Both the position numbers and the translations under genes were made by a program. 64,000 bases of DNA from Larimichthys crocea (taxonomy: Eukaryota; Chordata; Actinopteri; Sciaenidae): NCBI RefSeq assembly GCF_000972845.2, contig NC_040032.1, positions 11,196,334 through 11,260,333 of the forward strand. The letters are read 5' to 3'. Below the pieces are notes generated by a model. It saw only the letters and a program-made list of their open reading frames with translations. It was not told where the DNA came from and searched no databases. The first letter of the stretch is position 1; every line of letters begins with the position of its first letter. Of the stretch, positions 39,901 through 55,100 are shown piece after piece.

Positions 39901-42900
39901 TAACCCTTTCTTCTTTAGTCTGAAACTCAAAACACATTTATTTTCACTTTAGACGGACTTTGTGATATTGAACTGCACAAATCAAATTTGATTTGACACA
40001 TCAGTGTACAGGAGTGGTAATATGAAAAAGATTAAGAAGAATAAAAAATAATAATAACAAAAGAGGTAAAGGAGAATGTTCAGTTGCCTGTAGGTTTAGC
40101 TGAAAACTCTTGAATTGTGTCAGATTGTGAAGTCACACGTCAGCAGAAGAAGATCCAATTTGAGGGTTTATCGGGGGTCATGAACACCACACAAAGCTTT
40201 ATAAAGTACGAGGTGAACAGTAAAATTTAACCTTTCACATTAATCTTCAAGGACGGCAACTTTGATAGAAGATGTCACATTTTGTTGGATTGACCCAAGT
40301 TAGACCCCAAATGCCTTTTTTATTTACAGGACTATTAAAAAGACACTTCTATCTTTGCACCAACTGCATCTCAGTATGGTACGGCAACTGCTCTGTCTTA
40401 GCACTGCAGATGGTGGAAACTATTCCACTTGCCACCAGTGAGGCTGTCCAGCGCAAATCATGGGACATCTCATTCTCAGTCCCACCGTTTACCCTCCTCT
40501 CTCGGACAACATCTTTTTCCTTTCAGCTGTCCCTTTGTAAAACTAACCTAAGATACCAGAGGAATAACAGGATCAATGAGCGGATGACACATGAAGACAT
40601 TACATACCTTATACTTGGCACTGCTGACCATGAGGCTGCCTTCCCGCAGCCAGCTGACCGATGGTTTGGGGTTGCCAAAGGCCGTGCAGGTCAAAGTGAT
40701 GCTACCCCCTTCCTTGGCCTCTACGTACTGTGGTGGTGTATCTGTGAACGTCGGGGGAGCTGAGGAGTCAAAGGATAAGGAGATGCTTAAAACGTGAAAC
40801 ATGTTTCAAAAGGAAGAACAAAGTTACAAAGACTGATTCTATATTCTGTTATCAGCAACCAACTGCACTCATCTGACAATGACACCTCTTACTAAAGCCG
40901 TGACAGCTTACTAAAAACAATGCAGCTCTGAGTACATAGATTCCTCTGCAGCAGATAAATTTAGCCACTGCAGATCTACGTTATAACATCCGCTCAATAT
41001 ATCCTTCTCAAAACATAATAACATAGTACACCGCCTGTAAAAATGGAACCAATACCCAATTGGTTAAATGATTTATTCAGTGCGTTGCTCTGCGCATGGT
41101 GCCTGATTTGTTTCTTGGTACATTGTCCCGAGAGTGTGCGGGTTTGACTCACAGCAAAACGGAAAAACCAAAACATGAGACACAAACCCAGAGCGATCAG
41201 GATGCCGTACCATGACCATTAACTACGAGTAACTAATAGTGACAACTAAGAGGTTAAGACACAGGTCAACTGTATTTAATAACCAAATTCTTTGGTTACA
41301 GGTGGGTAAATATTAAGAATGATGCATCTGCTTTAACACCTCAGTCTAGTTATGAGCTCAAAACAGATATTTTCTTCTACTCTTGTTTATTGGGAACAAA
41401 ACAAATGAAGACAGAACTACACTGATAACTGTATGTTGTATTAACATACATAAGATCATGTGTTTATATTTAACATACTGGTTCATTATCGTTGCCAGGA
41501 GACTGTAAGAAGATCTGCTGAACTGTCACAACTTTGGTTTATTGAAGTTTTCATTACATCATTTTTTTCATGTCTCGTCTCCTGATGCATAAAGTATTTC
41601 TCTCCTCGCAAAAAAAAAGCGGCAATATAAACTCAATCATCGTGGATTTTTCACTCATTTGTTTTCACTGTCCTCATGGAAATGTTAAAGTTTATTAGCT
41701 GAAGGAGTTTTTTATTGCACCTTTATTAGAAAGATACAGCTCAACATAGTCAGGGAAAAGGGGATGACATTCACAGGCCCACAGAGGGCACAATTTGGAA
41801 TCGAACCCAGGCTGCTGCACTCGGCTTTGGTACATGGAGCTAGTGCTCTACCAGGTGATGAGATGCTCTGGAGGAGTTTTAAATTGCCTTAAAATGTAAG
41901 AACGATGGGGAGTAGGAAATTTGACTGAACAGAGAAATGTAGGGAGCTTAGCTGAGGCAATGCTGCACCGCCGTAGGAAATATTAACACCAGGCAGCAAC
42001 CCAGGCGATTGGGGGAACATAATTAAAACCAGTGAAACATCTCAATCATTGTGCAAAATTTTAATGAGATGTTTAAGAGCTATTCTTTTTATAGGATGAG
42101 ACACTGAAATCTTTAAAAGTGTGTTCTTGCAAGCAGCATCCATCCTTTGAGGGACCAGCCAAGTGGACATAATAGCAGAAGACTGAAAGATAAAGCAAAT
42201 TATCAAGAGGCTACTCAATAATGCATGTGTGTAAACCTTCACCTGGCGTTGCCTTTGCCATCTGGTCGGTGTGTGCACGTGTGTTAGAGAGTCCACGATT
42301 TTAGATTTGTAGTGACAGCGTAGACCAGTATGCATGGTCTGACATCTGCAGCAAACAGCATTTATTTTTAATAAACAGAAGGACCTTTTGTTCTTCTTCA
42401 AGGGCATGATTCAGATTCACATCCAAATATCTACATTTCTAATCAGAATTGTTTTTGCATAAATTAAATACTCATATTACAGTGAAGGTTGGAAAAAAAT
42501 CAATTAAATACATTTAAATCTAAACAACTCTAGAAATGTTTCACCATTCCTTTCAGGGCTTTTGAACTTCAGTTGTGTGATAGATAGTGATGCACCACGC
42601 ATTTGTGTATTTTTATTTTATTTTAAATCCTCTTTAGCTCACAGGCTGTCTAGATTATGGCGGATAATCATGCGAGACAATTGGCGACTAAAACATACTT
42701 AAGCTGCGTTTTCTAACTCCCCAAAAAACGCCCATTTAACCTAAACCAAAACCCAATCAATGCACACACACATGTCGATATCATTGTCAGCGATTCAGTA
42801 GATTTTGTTCAGTCATAATTCCTGTTTTGATATTCTCAATCTAATCACCTTAGGACTGGAGCTGATCTGCTTACATGTGTAATCCTGTAGCCTCTCTGCT

Positions 42901-45900
42901 AAAATGCCATTCCATCTGCAGCCATAAGCCCGGACATAGTGCTAATTCCACGCCACAGAGAGGGCGACAATACAAGTTCTCCAACCATGCAACTTCTCTG
43001 AGACTTTTACAGGACGGATGTGTTGAAATTTCCACATAGTTAAAATGTTTTTTATTTATTCTTTATTTTTATTTGATGGTCCTGGTTAGACGCAACAAGC
43101 CTGATGATAACCTTCAGCTGCAGTGCTTAATGTGCATCTTATGTGGGATCATCTGCAGATGCTGAAGGGTGAAGGGTGTAACTTTCAAAGACTGGTGTGT
43201 AAGATGTTTAAATGTACAAATCTCAATATATTTTATTCATAAAATGACATACTAGACAGCAGAACAGAGATTTATTGGTATGTATTCATATCTATATTAC
43301 AATATTAGAATATGGCTGAACTCTTGTGTCATTGTTTTATTGAAATATGATAAAATACTTTAAATTGTGACTTTGCTTAGTTTTTATAGTCAAAGAAAAT
43401 CACTTTGAAGAGCCTTCACATCTTTTCACCTTTCCTGCTGCCTAAGTTACATTATTGTCATGTGAACTGCAGCTGGGAGCTAGGTACTATTTTTAAAAAC
43501 TCTCCTCGGTGGTGCATTCAAGGACACTTGACTCCCAATAATTGAAAGCCAGCTTTAACAAAGCAGTTCTGTGAAATGGTATGTTGTCTATCAATTTAAA
43601 TATGACTAATGTAACAAATTAAAATTTGGTTATTTTGTGGAGCATGTTTTTCTATTTGCTGTCCCTGACTTTACACGGTCTCTCTATTGTTGTTATTGTT
43701 CATCAAAAACCATTTAAGTGATTTGGCAGATGCTTGATGTTTGATTGGCAGATGGTAAAAGAGATGTTGCCATTCCCTCCGGCCGTGTTTTGATAGGCCT
43801 GGGAATACTCACGCTGAGCCGAGCTGTGACCAACCAGCATTCAAGCTTTGCTGGCATGGTGCGAGCGTTTTTCCACAGCACAGCACGCTGACAGCTTGTT
43901 CCGTGTCACCGCAGTCGGCATCACATCGGGCCACTCAAATATGAAACAAGTGCAGTGATTCCAGCATAATGCACCTATAATCACCACACATCATAATGAA
44001 TATGGTGCCAGTTCTAACTATGAAATGGCAACTTCCCTCTGGTGGTACAAATAAAAACGTATTATCCTAAAATATTGAGAATGTAGGTTTCCTGGAATAT
44101 CTGTATGTGGCACACACATTCGTTATAATTACAATTATTTAATTATTAGTTAATTATGTAATGGCAAGACTAATTAAAATAAGACTCCTCATTCAGAGCA
44201 ATCACAGCTCTAAATGAAGAATATTAGGAGGAAAAATGCAGATCAGGAGAGTCCTTCTTACGCCACATTATCTTTTGTTCTTGAACTGGGTCCATTCAGT
44301 GAACAATAAATAATCGTATTAGGGATAAAGCTGCCTCCTGTGTAATCTGTCTGTAAGTTGAAGGGACCGATTACGCAGTAATTAGTACGCTACTGTATTT
44401 TAACGGCTGTCACAATGGTGGTACTTGGAGAGCCTCGTATTTTCTTGGTTCACTGAACTTTGAAATACTTCTTTTTCACAAAGTTCAAAATGGTAATGAA
44501 AGCTGTAGATAAAATATTTGTGTATTTAGAAATCTGCAGCAGGTGTATTTTGTAGTTAATCATTTTCTTAACTCAGCATTTTGTCTCGGTGGTTTGGACG
44601 CTTCATTAGTCTCATTTTTGGCTGGTATGTCAGATTCAGTTTACTCTTTGTGTTTGGCTATAGTCATTTTTATCATTAGTTTACAATGTATTTATTTTGC
44701 ATTTACAAAAAAAAAATCATTTTAGTCAAAACATTTCATCCTTATTATCTTCAGCATCACATGTGCACAGCAAAAATGACATTACTTGTTATGCTGCTAT
44801 TCAACAATAAAGAACAAATTTGGAACACTTAATTTAGCCCAGATCTTCCCTCTACTGTAATGCCATGAGTGGGTGGGGGGGAGAAAGAAAATAGAGCGCT
44901 CTGGACAGCGTCTAGCTTCTCCCAGCAGCAGGATCAGCCCCTTGGAGAGTGCAGCGGCGCTCAGTCCTGACAGTAGTGCTGCTACATTGCATAAAGGTGC
45001 CGACTGGTGGGTTGGGTCGGGGTCATTGACTGGCTCTTGTGTCATACCTTCATTTTCTCTTACTTATTGGGGGATGTCCCACATTTTTTTTAAACATCCA
45101 AAAGCCCATCACTAACTTTCTTCACAGTGATCAGATATAAATCTATTTTTATCCACGCTTCCCTTAAATACCTCAACCTATGCTAAGGAAAAGTGTGTGT
45201 TGGTGAGCTCATAGGAGAAAAAAAAGGAAAAATGACAGAAGACTGAGCAGAAACTAAGAAAGAAGAGCTGTTGTGCAGCATGCAGGCACTGCAGAGTTCT
45301 GCGGCAGCACACGGGAGGATGTGCTGAAGCTATTTTAAGGGGAGCAGTTGAAGACTAACCCTGGGAGATATGAACCCTGCTTCTTTGACATCACCTCGTG
45401 CTGAATTGGGGCCTGCACTGTGAGGGAAAGCGAGGAAAACAGTGGGAATCTAAATCATCTTAGGAGGAGAAAAATGTCCCAAGAATCCAGAAAGTGGGTC
45501 CATGGAAGTGTGTGAAACTACAGCGATCTTCATCCATCCATACATCCTCACACCTATTTTAGACTAATACATCAACTATAGAATAGAAACTGGACCTGAG
45601 ATAGAAGAATACTACGAGTTAAACCTTACTCCTTGCAAAAAACTGAGCTGGTGTTTCATTTCATTCAAGCATATGGCTTGCACAATAATTACATCACTCT
45701 TACAGGCACATCCTCTCCTCCTGCTCAACCTGTTCTCGACTCACACTCTGTCCGGAAAGAGTTTGAGGGCGATATAAGTTCACAGGAACGAAACATAGGT
45801 GTCAATTTGTGGAGGAAAAGCATCAGCGCGATGTAGCACTCTCACATGCAATCTATATATACACGTCTCACCCGGAATCTATATGCATCACTTACTTCTT

Positions 45901-48900
45901 CAGTGCCAACAAGGCTGAGAGCTAAAGTGCTCAGAGTAATCACTGACAACCACTGATGTTTGACAATGATAGGGAGAGGTGGTCTATAAATAGAAGCTTT
46001 GCTGGAGCTTCATGCAGCACGAGTATGAGCAGGGGCCTTGAACCTTAAAGATTCTGTCACTGCATTTTCTTAAAATATTAGTCGCACGTAAACATATGGT
46101 GCTGGAAGACCTAGTTAAGCATTCAACACCCTCATATTATTAATATGCAGATGACGAGAGGCGCTGAGCCTGCCAGCACTGCATCGTCACCATATTGACA
46201 AAAACTGTGAATTTGAAGCTTTAGATGAAATATTTGAAATCATTTCAACACTTTAAAGACTCCAGACATAGCACCACAAGTTTGTCCCAGTTTGTCATCA
46301 ATAACCAGAACTGGGAATGTACATCATAAGATCTTTTTCATGGGTTTTGCATCAGAATTTCCACTCAAACTTTAATATGTCTCCCTCAATGACGCAACCC
46401 CTGGCTTACAAACTTACGGAAGCTGTAAGGTTGTGTTGTGAGGGAGATCTGACCCACCGTGCAGAGCGGGAAGAGATGAAGACATTGTAAAAGTTTTGCT
46501 CACATCTTCATCACTGAACAGAGGGACTTATCCGGCTCTCACTGCCCAGATTCAGTAGAGGCCACACCAGGTTGCAGAAACTTTCACACAGTGAAACTGG
46601 GCGATATATTTCTGATCTAGGTGAACTGTTGTTTGTCTATTTACAACTGTTCTAGTGCTATTTGTTTTCAAGGTTTGTCCATTCATCTTCTCAATTCTAC
46701 GGTCAGAAAATGTGCACGTACGTGACGACCACAGAGGTCTGTATTTGTCTGACTTACGTTACATACAAAAGTCCTCCATGCTGAACTGCAATCTTTCTAT
46801 AGAAGCCCAGAAAGGACAAACTAAAACACACTTTACGTGCTTTGGTGCTTTTCACGGCCACCATAGTTTCTCCTTCACGGTTCGGAGAAGCTGAAGTAAC
46901 TGGGTTACAATCGGACATCGCACACAGATAAAAACTGATCAAATTAAAAATGCTCTTTTTTAAGAGATCTGCAGATGCATCTATTAGTCATGATGAATAA
47001 TTTGCATTAACATCAACGTGGAACTAATTTCTCATCATGTTTTCTCTCATTTCAGCCTCATTTCTAATATTTTCTTACACATTTATGTCTTAAAACGATT
47101 TCACATACAGTTGTTTTTAAAGGCAGTCGTTGTCGACTGTTCTTGACTGACTGGCTTTTCTTGCTCTAGTCACTCACGCGATCACTCGACAGTGACGGTG
47201 CAGTCACACCGTGGAGACTATGTCGAAGTGATTCCACCCCGAACTCGAAATCATGATAGTACGAGGAGGACTCAACTCTTATTCAGGAAATATTGACCGG
47301 TTAATTTCAGGTTTATAGAAATAACACAAACAGCAGAGAAGGCTGCGTGGCTGCAGTGAGTCAATGACAATAAAGTGTCTGGGGACTGCTGTCGTTAGCC
47401 TGCTAACTCCTGCAGTTTATGCTTTCAACCCTGTTTTCCTTCCAACTTCCAACACGACATACGTCAAGTTCCCCGAGCTAAATCTGCTCTGACTGCAGAG
47501 CAAGACAGTTTTATTTATGTAACACATTTCAAACAACCAACGCTCCCATCACTCCCAAAAGTTCCTCTCCCACTTGATAAAAGTGTCTTCTTCACTTTTA
47601 AGTTTTGACATGGTCCTGGCAAAAACATTTAGACAGCTCTCTGTGGTGCGTTTCTTTCAGTGACTCCACCATGACCACAGGTACAGATCATTTGGCCTTG
47701 TACATACTACAGTACACCTGCCACATTACCGCCACTATCAAAGGCTGGACAACCTGTCTGAACTGCTTCTTCCTGCCAGCTGAGAGGAGAGGAGGAGAGT
47801 TGGAGCTTCATGTGGATGACATCAGCAATTAGTAGAGCAGCAGGGACTCCCCAGAGCCCTGGTCCCCTGACCCTGCCACAGCTCCACCGCTGTACGTCTC
47901 TCCATCAAAAGGAAACCTCCATTTCACCGAGCAAATCCTCCATGGCTTCGGCAACCTCGCTTTCCAGTGAATCAGGACACAGCACTCAGCTGCTGTCATA
48001 CATGGGGCTCCCATGCCACCTTCTGCCCTCCATGTGAACTTTTATCTCCTCAGTATGGCTAAAATCTACAGATCAAGTAGGATTCTGTCAAAGCTTTTTC
48101 CTGGCTGCACACTAGCCCACCATGGCTGCTATTAACTGACTGCTGAGTGATCCCAACTGGCTGCATGCAGATATTTTACTGCACCGATCGGCAAAGATCA
48201 GTCTTCGTCTGTCTGTTGCGTTTTTCCAGTGGGCAGTTCGACAACACAAACCATGTCAGAGGATACTACTTATGAAGAAAGCAAGCTCTCATTTTTTTTG
48301 GGGATAGTGCAAGCTCGTTTTCATATTGACCTCCCACCCACACCTTCACTGACATCTAGCTTTATCTTGTTTTTTCTTCTTAGTGTAACACTAGAAACTC
48401 AGCCACAAATTCAATAAAGAATGTCTTTAATTTTACAACTATTTCCTCCCTTAAACACGTTTCCTATTCAACAAACGCCACAGGGCATAGAGATTACAGT
48501 AAGATGTGCAGTACATCCAATTTGTGAAGCTTTGTAGTGGAATCGTGTTTCATAACTCGACTGATAACGTGAACCTGCAGAGTGCGATGCTCAAAAGCAT
48601 TTCGGGATATGTCTAAATGCATATTTATTTTGGTCTGACATCTCTGAAAACAGACTTTAAATCTCCAGACTTATTTTAGTCCAGTTAGAATCAACAGAAA
48701 CAATAAAAGGATTCCTTTCTTGCACACCTCCGGCAAAACATTTTGGCAGAACAAGGAACCCAGTCGGCTGTGTCCTGTACAACACCGCTGACCGTACAGC
48801 TGGTTAAAGCGCCGTGCCTGATGTGGCAACGAGACGCTAAAAAAAACAGCGGAGGAGTGATAGACGTGAGGACAGAAAAGAGGCAGAGGAGGAGGAGGCC

Positions 48901-51900
48901 AGGGGCCTTTAAACATTTCTGGGAAAGAGAGAGAGAGAGCAGAGGCAAGGCGAAGTCAAACAGAACAAGAGCAACGCTGATGAAACTGAGCTAATGTGCC
49001 ATGACCACAGGGGACGGGGGGGACGTGGGGGGGTGTACAGGACCGTATCTGGTGTGTCTGTTACCACAGCAACTAGCGTTATCATATGCTGTCTGATTAA
49101 GTGTCTCGATGAATGCTTGAGCTGCCAAGTGGAGGCGAGAACATATTCTTAGTTTTTATGTGAGAGAGCCCTGTGAGTGTTTACACTTGTGTGGATTACT
49201 TATTTTACACTCGGTTTGTCTGCTGCGCTTCTCCAGAGACATTAACGGTGACAGAACATGCTGTGCTGCTCAGGGGCCGCAGTCAGGCCTCTTTAGTTAG
49301 TCAGCCAACATGACTGTGGACTTAACCTCCGACCTTGCGGTCACTGGACAGCGTCTGCACGCCGATGTTCGCTGAAAAAGAGCTGTCTCTTCATGTTGCA
49401 TCTACGTCTGATGTTTAGAGTGAGCGGTGTGAATAATGCATGCAGACAGCACTTACCGTTGACGGTTAGATGCACCCAGCTGCCATTGTGGAAGGTGTCA
49501 TACTGCTGCTCCAACATCAGCACCTTACACTCGTACCAGCCCTGGTCGTCCGAACGCACGTTCTCTATCCGCAGGGAGGACTTGCCGTGCAGACTGGCCC
49601 GGCCTGGTTGGACAGAGACAGAGATGAGGTGTCAGCAGAAAAGGGACAAAGAAAGGTGAGAAGGACGGAGGGGAATGAATTTAATGAAGGAAATGAAGGG
49701 AGAGAAGGAACGGGTGAGAGGTGAAAAGAAACGCCGGATGAATGTTAAAGAGAAAATCAACCCTTGAAGCGTTCAGATATAAATATGCACACTGTGCCGC
49801 GTTCGTGTAGGTGTCTCGGGGTAACATCACAGCGCATGAGAGCTATTTCTAAACAGAGTTTAATATGCAACGGGACATGAAAGTGGGATACGAAGCGCGG
49901 CGGAAATCTCGCAGTGAAATCTGTCACTTAAGCCTCAGTGCGGCAGAGGTGTCCTCATCTCCATGTGTGTCTATTTTGGAGATGCACAGAGGCAAGGACG
50001 GGTCATTACTTCCTTTGAGGAGTGGGAAGTGGCCGGCATGACAACAGAAAGAGCCTTTCGGGGTTGCACGGGAGACGCAATCCGTCAGAACAGATATCAG
50101 CTTTTGACTGTGCGAGTCAGGGGATAGCTGCATTTTACTTTTACAGATCAAAAGCTGAAGGGGGCGGTGAGGCGGTGAGGAGGGGGGATTGATGATGTTG
50201 CTCAGGGCAATCTGGCAACTAGATCATAACAGATGGCAACTGGCAATAAGGGCTATACAAAGGGCTTTAAGGGAGCACAGGAGGGCTCAAAGCGTCAGCG
50301 TTATCAAAGCATGACTATCCCTTATTAATCCGCTCTTTCGCCCCCTCCCGTCCTCTCCACTTTGTGGGTATTCCTGACTAATTTTTTGTTTGCCTTCCTA
50401 AATCCCCTCTGCAGCATGACACACCAGGTAAATATATATCAGCTGCACCGGTTTCTGTCTCAGTGACTTAAGGTAGACATTCAAAGTGATGTTTGTTCCC
50501 CAGCCTGCGAGTCTGTGTGTGTTTGTGTGTGTTTGTGTGTGTGTCCTGGTTAGGCTATTTATATATCAGATTATATTAGTCCAGCTTCCAACCATGTCTG
50601 TCTCCTCTCTTGGCTGACTGCAAGGAACTGAGAGTGTGACTGAGTGTGAGGTATGTATTTAATACACTGTATACAGTATCTGTGGATCCTTCATTACCCA
50701 CTACTGTGTTTGTTCTCACACCACCCGCCCTTTGAATCCACGTCCATTTCTCTTCTCTGAGGGTAAACAATCTGTCCAAACGGCACTGGATGTCCTTTTT
50801 GGACTTGATGTATGCAAGCATAAGAGTTAATGAACAAGAAATCATGCATGAGTGTGTCTGTATAAACATAAGGTTACTATTCTGCCCATCACTTACTGTG
50901 TGAAAAGGCACAGTGCTGCTTCATTTACTCTGCCTGCAGCGATGTTGGTATGAAGCTTGTGAATGTTTATGTAAATCAGTGTCAGATTTATTTAACAAGA
51001 AATGAAAGAAAAGTACATTTCAAACTTGACTGAAGACACTGAAAATCTTTCAGCTGTACATTCACGATATGTGAGGTAAAACTATGTTTAAATGTTTTAT
51101 TCTGACATTAAAATGTAACTATATACACCCAAACGAATCAAATAAAAGTATGATTTATGTTGAAATGAGGAAAAAAAACAAGTCAAGAACAAGTCTAAAA
51201 ATACATAAAAGGTCCAGCACACCCACAGCCAATCACTTTAGCTGATTAGAACTTTGTGACGTCATATGGACTAATAAGAGGTGTACATTGTCCCGTCCTA
51301 ACAGACGAAATAGATCCAGTAAGAGTGAGGAAGGACAGTTTGTTTGCTACAATGCCCACACAGTCCTGAGAATAGGGTCAGGTAGGTGGCACAACACTTG
51401 TGTGGGAGAACCGCGGGTGAGTAGGTGCTTTAAAAAGTGGAGCTTGTCATATGTAGTGGAGGTTGGTTCAACGTGTCGTGTGAAAAGTCTCCCATCTGCT
51501 GTCAAGGCTTCGATATCTGATATCTGCAAACAAAAACCCAGCTCTGTAACAGTGGAAACATTATTGAGGATGAACCTGCTGACTGTCTGATTATTGAACT
51601 TTAAACTATCTACAGCTGGGTACAGTTTGATCTCAAGTGGAGCAGACCAGTCAAACCATACGCACCATAACTATAAAGAATGAAAACTGCAAATATCTTC
51701 CACTCACTATATGTGGATTATAATTTGTGGATCTACAAAGTCAACATAGCACTTTGCATGTGGTGCATTTCATAGAAAAACTGTAATTCATCAGTTTCCA
51801 TATTCTGTAGAGTCATCGGTGGGCCAGATTGGACCATTTGGCAAGCGGGTACTGGCCCGCAGACCGTCTGTTTTTAGCCTACAGCCTATTTGTTCACATT

Positions 51901-52044
51901 TAGTCAAATCAGCATCATGGGAAGTCCTGCTGCTTTTTTCTGCTGCTGCCGGCTCCTGTTCACACTGCGCAAGCAACAACAATCACCTGGATTACTTTGA
52001 TGATCCAAAAGAATAAAAAGCCTGAAGGTGATGATAGGGGGCTG

Positions 52045-52125
<81 letters not shown>

Positions 52126-55100
52126 ATATCAGAGATCCTGCCACCATCGTAAAGAGTGTGTGTGTTTGGAGGAGTCGTGTAACGTTTGAGGTAAATTGTG
52201 TCATTCTGATGAGTGTGTCTGATCTCTCAGTGGAAGACACATTAGGACAAAAGTTCAGGTTTCATGAACATATTTTATAGTGCACGTTTTACGTACTACT
52301 TATTCTATTTTTCTTATAACTTCTCTATGTCTATATACCGTATATTCCTATTCTTGAATAAGAGCAAAGTTTTCAGTCAAAGGTCACAGGAAAGAAGCAT
52401 TTCATCTGGCCAGTCCAAGATATCTTGCTTGGTTACAGTTGTACTTGCAAACAAATCATTCTGCCAAATAAATGGTTGAGTAATGACAAAGCAAACGTCT
52501 GTATATGCAGCATGATTTTTTAGATCAGCACTTAAAATTATGGCGTTTTTAATGAGCATCTGGAGTAACAATGAGGAAAGGTTTTCTTTCTGCATCTATA
52601 TACAGTAAACAGAAATACATACTGCAAGCACAGCTCACACAGAGTAACAGACCACAACCCTGATAATGAGGTGCATTATGTTTACCTCTAGTTGCTGGCA
52701 TGACCTCCGTGCTCCCTAAAGTCACATCCTACTCAATTAATCACGGAAAATCTCCGGTGTTGAGCTGAAACAGCCTCAGTGGTGTAAAAAAATGCTTTTT
52801 TTGTTTCACTCTGTGCGGTGTTCACTGAAGCTGGATATATTTTCACACCTCTGACAGCGTGTCAAGCTACTTCGGAGCAGATAAATACAAGTTTTACTCA
52901 CATTTTCACGTCACTAAGGTTTCCTTTGTCTGGCAGCAAAAGCTTGGCTTGAGAAAAGATCTCACTGTGAAGTTTTAGGGCAAGTTAACCAAGTTGTCAT
53001 AGTCAAACTAATGTTGTTTGCACTGGAACAAATATCTGAGTTTAGTTTTTGGTGCACTTACCAGATTCATTTTAAGAGTAAGGCTTCATTCATAACGCAT
53101 GGACATGTCACCCAGTGCAACAATGTGGCTCATTGGTGTGTTTTTTACTAGTTTTTGGATAGCAATGACACAGTAAGTTATATCAAGCTTTGGATACACA
53201 CACACAATACTTGTGAAGGTTCCAGTTGCTGGTTCCAAGTTAGTAAAATATCCAGATTTTCGTAGGCACCATAGCCAACGATTCCCTTATAAAATCTTTC
53301 ATTCATAATAATAATTCTCTGAGATAGATAGTAGATTTTCCTCGTTCTGAAGCACATGAGAAGTTTGCCTTCAATGTTTTGTGTCAGAAAGACTTTCTAA
53401 CATGTGGTTAACATTGTAAGCATGCTGCAACTTGAAGTAAAGCCAATGCAGAAGTGCCAAAAACGGCAGTTTCTCAAACGGCCACTTGAGGCTGGCTACA
53501 GAACAAGTCCCCATGTTAATATGTTTAACTTCACAGCGGAAATAAACAGTTTTTCATGACAACTGTACTGAGTCTGCTTTGAATAACAGGTCAGTGCAGT
53601 TACAGGTGGCTTGTGTCATTCAGCCCACCTCGGATCCATCAACGATCCAAGTCTTTGCCCATCTTTAGATTAGCAGAGGCAGGACTGCCAAGATGACAGA
53701 GGTCAGAGCCAGCAGAAGCCAAGGTCGCAGCTACAGTATAATGTCCGTGTTTAATACTGCCTAACCTGACCAAACTGTGGCACAAACTTCAGTCCCCTGG
53801 GTCAAAGTCCCGTGCCTCTGCTCTACTAGGTCACCTCACCTGACTCCCTAAAGCCTTTCTGCCAGAAAGCCCTGAAGGCAAATTTCTCCCGATACCCTTT
53901 GAAACTCTACAGACATCTTCAAAGACTACTTAACTTCTACAGCTTCTGCAGCTCGGGCACAGTCCCCCAGTGAGGAGCAAATGCCGTTTCCAATTGAAGC
54001 AAAAGTAAAAAAAATAATATTTAAAAAAAGATTCAGGACAGGGGTTAATGAATGTCAAAGAGCTGTGACTACATATCTGGTGAAACCCTGTACCCTTTTG
54101 AATGCAGCGGAAACCCAAAGGTTGGTCTCTTCGTTCTCCACCAGATAAACTACCTGAAATTATTAAATAAGGGATTTAAAAAGATTTGCATTCCACATGC
54201 AGATCTGGAACTGGATTCAGATTCAATAAAACGCTATCGAACCACATCTCTTCATGTCAGGGTTTTGGGTATTTTGATGTCTTTTGATGAAAACTGAAGG
54301 CCTGATGCTTTAAACGGGAGATGTTCCCTGAACCATATGATGTATCCTCAAGTTCGACTCTATACTCTACTCAGCCATCATCTTCAGTAAATCTCCAAAA
54401 CTTTTCACCATATTTTATCCTCTTTAATACTTTCACCTACCTCTCCTGCTCTGTGAATCCTAATTAAGACTCCTGACCAATCAATGACTCCTCAACTTGG
54501 ACTACTAATGAGAAGACCTATCCTAAGCGAATAAGTTCCTAGCACTTTGAGAATAAAAATTAGCATATGTAGACAAAATAGCTCACAAATGTTAACTTTC
54601 TTCCTTCTGACATCTGTACACAGGATCTTACTGTACAGGCCACAGATGCACAGGACATCAGGACAGGCTGACTACACTGTGGCAGCAGTTTACAGGAATC
54701 CCCACTGTAAAACGTTTAGTCCATTTCAGAGACAGTAAAGCTGTCACGCAGATAGATTTAGTGTGGCTGAACAGAGTACATTCTAAACAAAACTGGCCTT
54801 TGTGCCAGCCTTTTGAATTTTAAGAATGAATGATGTCATCGTCATGCAATCCAGCCGTGGCTTTATTATTATTTCAAACTACAGCGAGAAGGAGGAAGCC
54901 TACACGGAGCCGATTTCACAACCGCTGAACAGAAATCACACCGACTATCGCTTAGAATAGAATACACCAATTAGATCCATACTTTCTCTTTTCTACCCGG
55001 GGGAGCAGTGACAGTGTGTCAGTTATGTTCTTATTAGGCACTGTAGAGATGTTTCTACGTTAAATCTTCTAATTACACACAATTTATAGACAGGATTATT

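Larger units (their letters stand above)
39250..39975 (+). repeat. Dispersed repeat, copy 2, with internal tandem repeats
   Basis: This is the counterpart of 30950-31420, enlarged by a 14-bp tandem repeat (39679-39737) and a 42-bp tandem duplication (39853-39936). The shared blocks are in the same order, but the stretch 39298-39339 is reversed relative to 30994-31036. It lies in the intron within Ig2. Confidence 0.75.
36187..40607. other. Intron within Ig2, repeat-rich
   Basis: A 4.4 kb intron containing a DNA-transposon relic with a SINE head inside it (36410-36835), a LINE 3' fragment (38806-39130) and dispersed repeat copy 2 (39250-39975). The stretch 36840-38800 shows no recognised feature. 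Confidence 0.65.

Noticed and set aside
47605..48060. Cluster of short frames on both strands in slightly GC-richer DNA
   Set aside because: No shared frame, no domain motif and no acceptor/donor pairs that produce a plausible exon.
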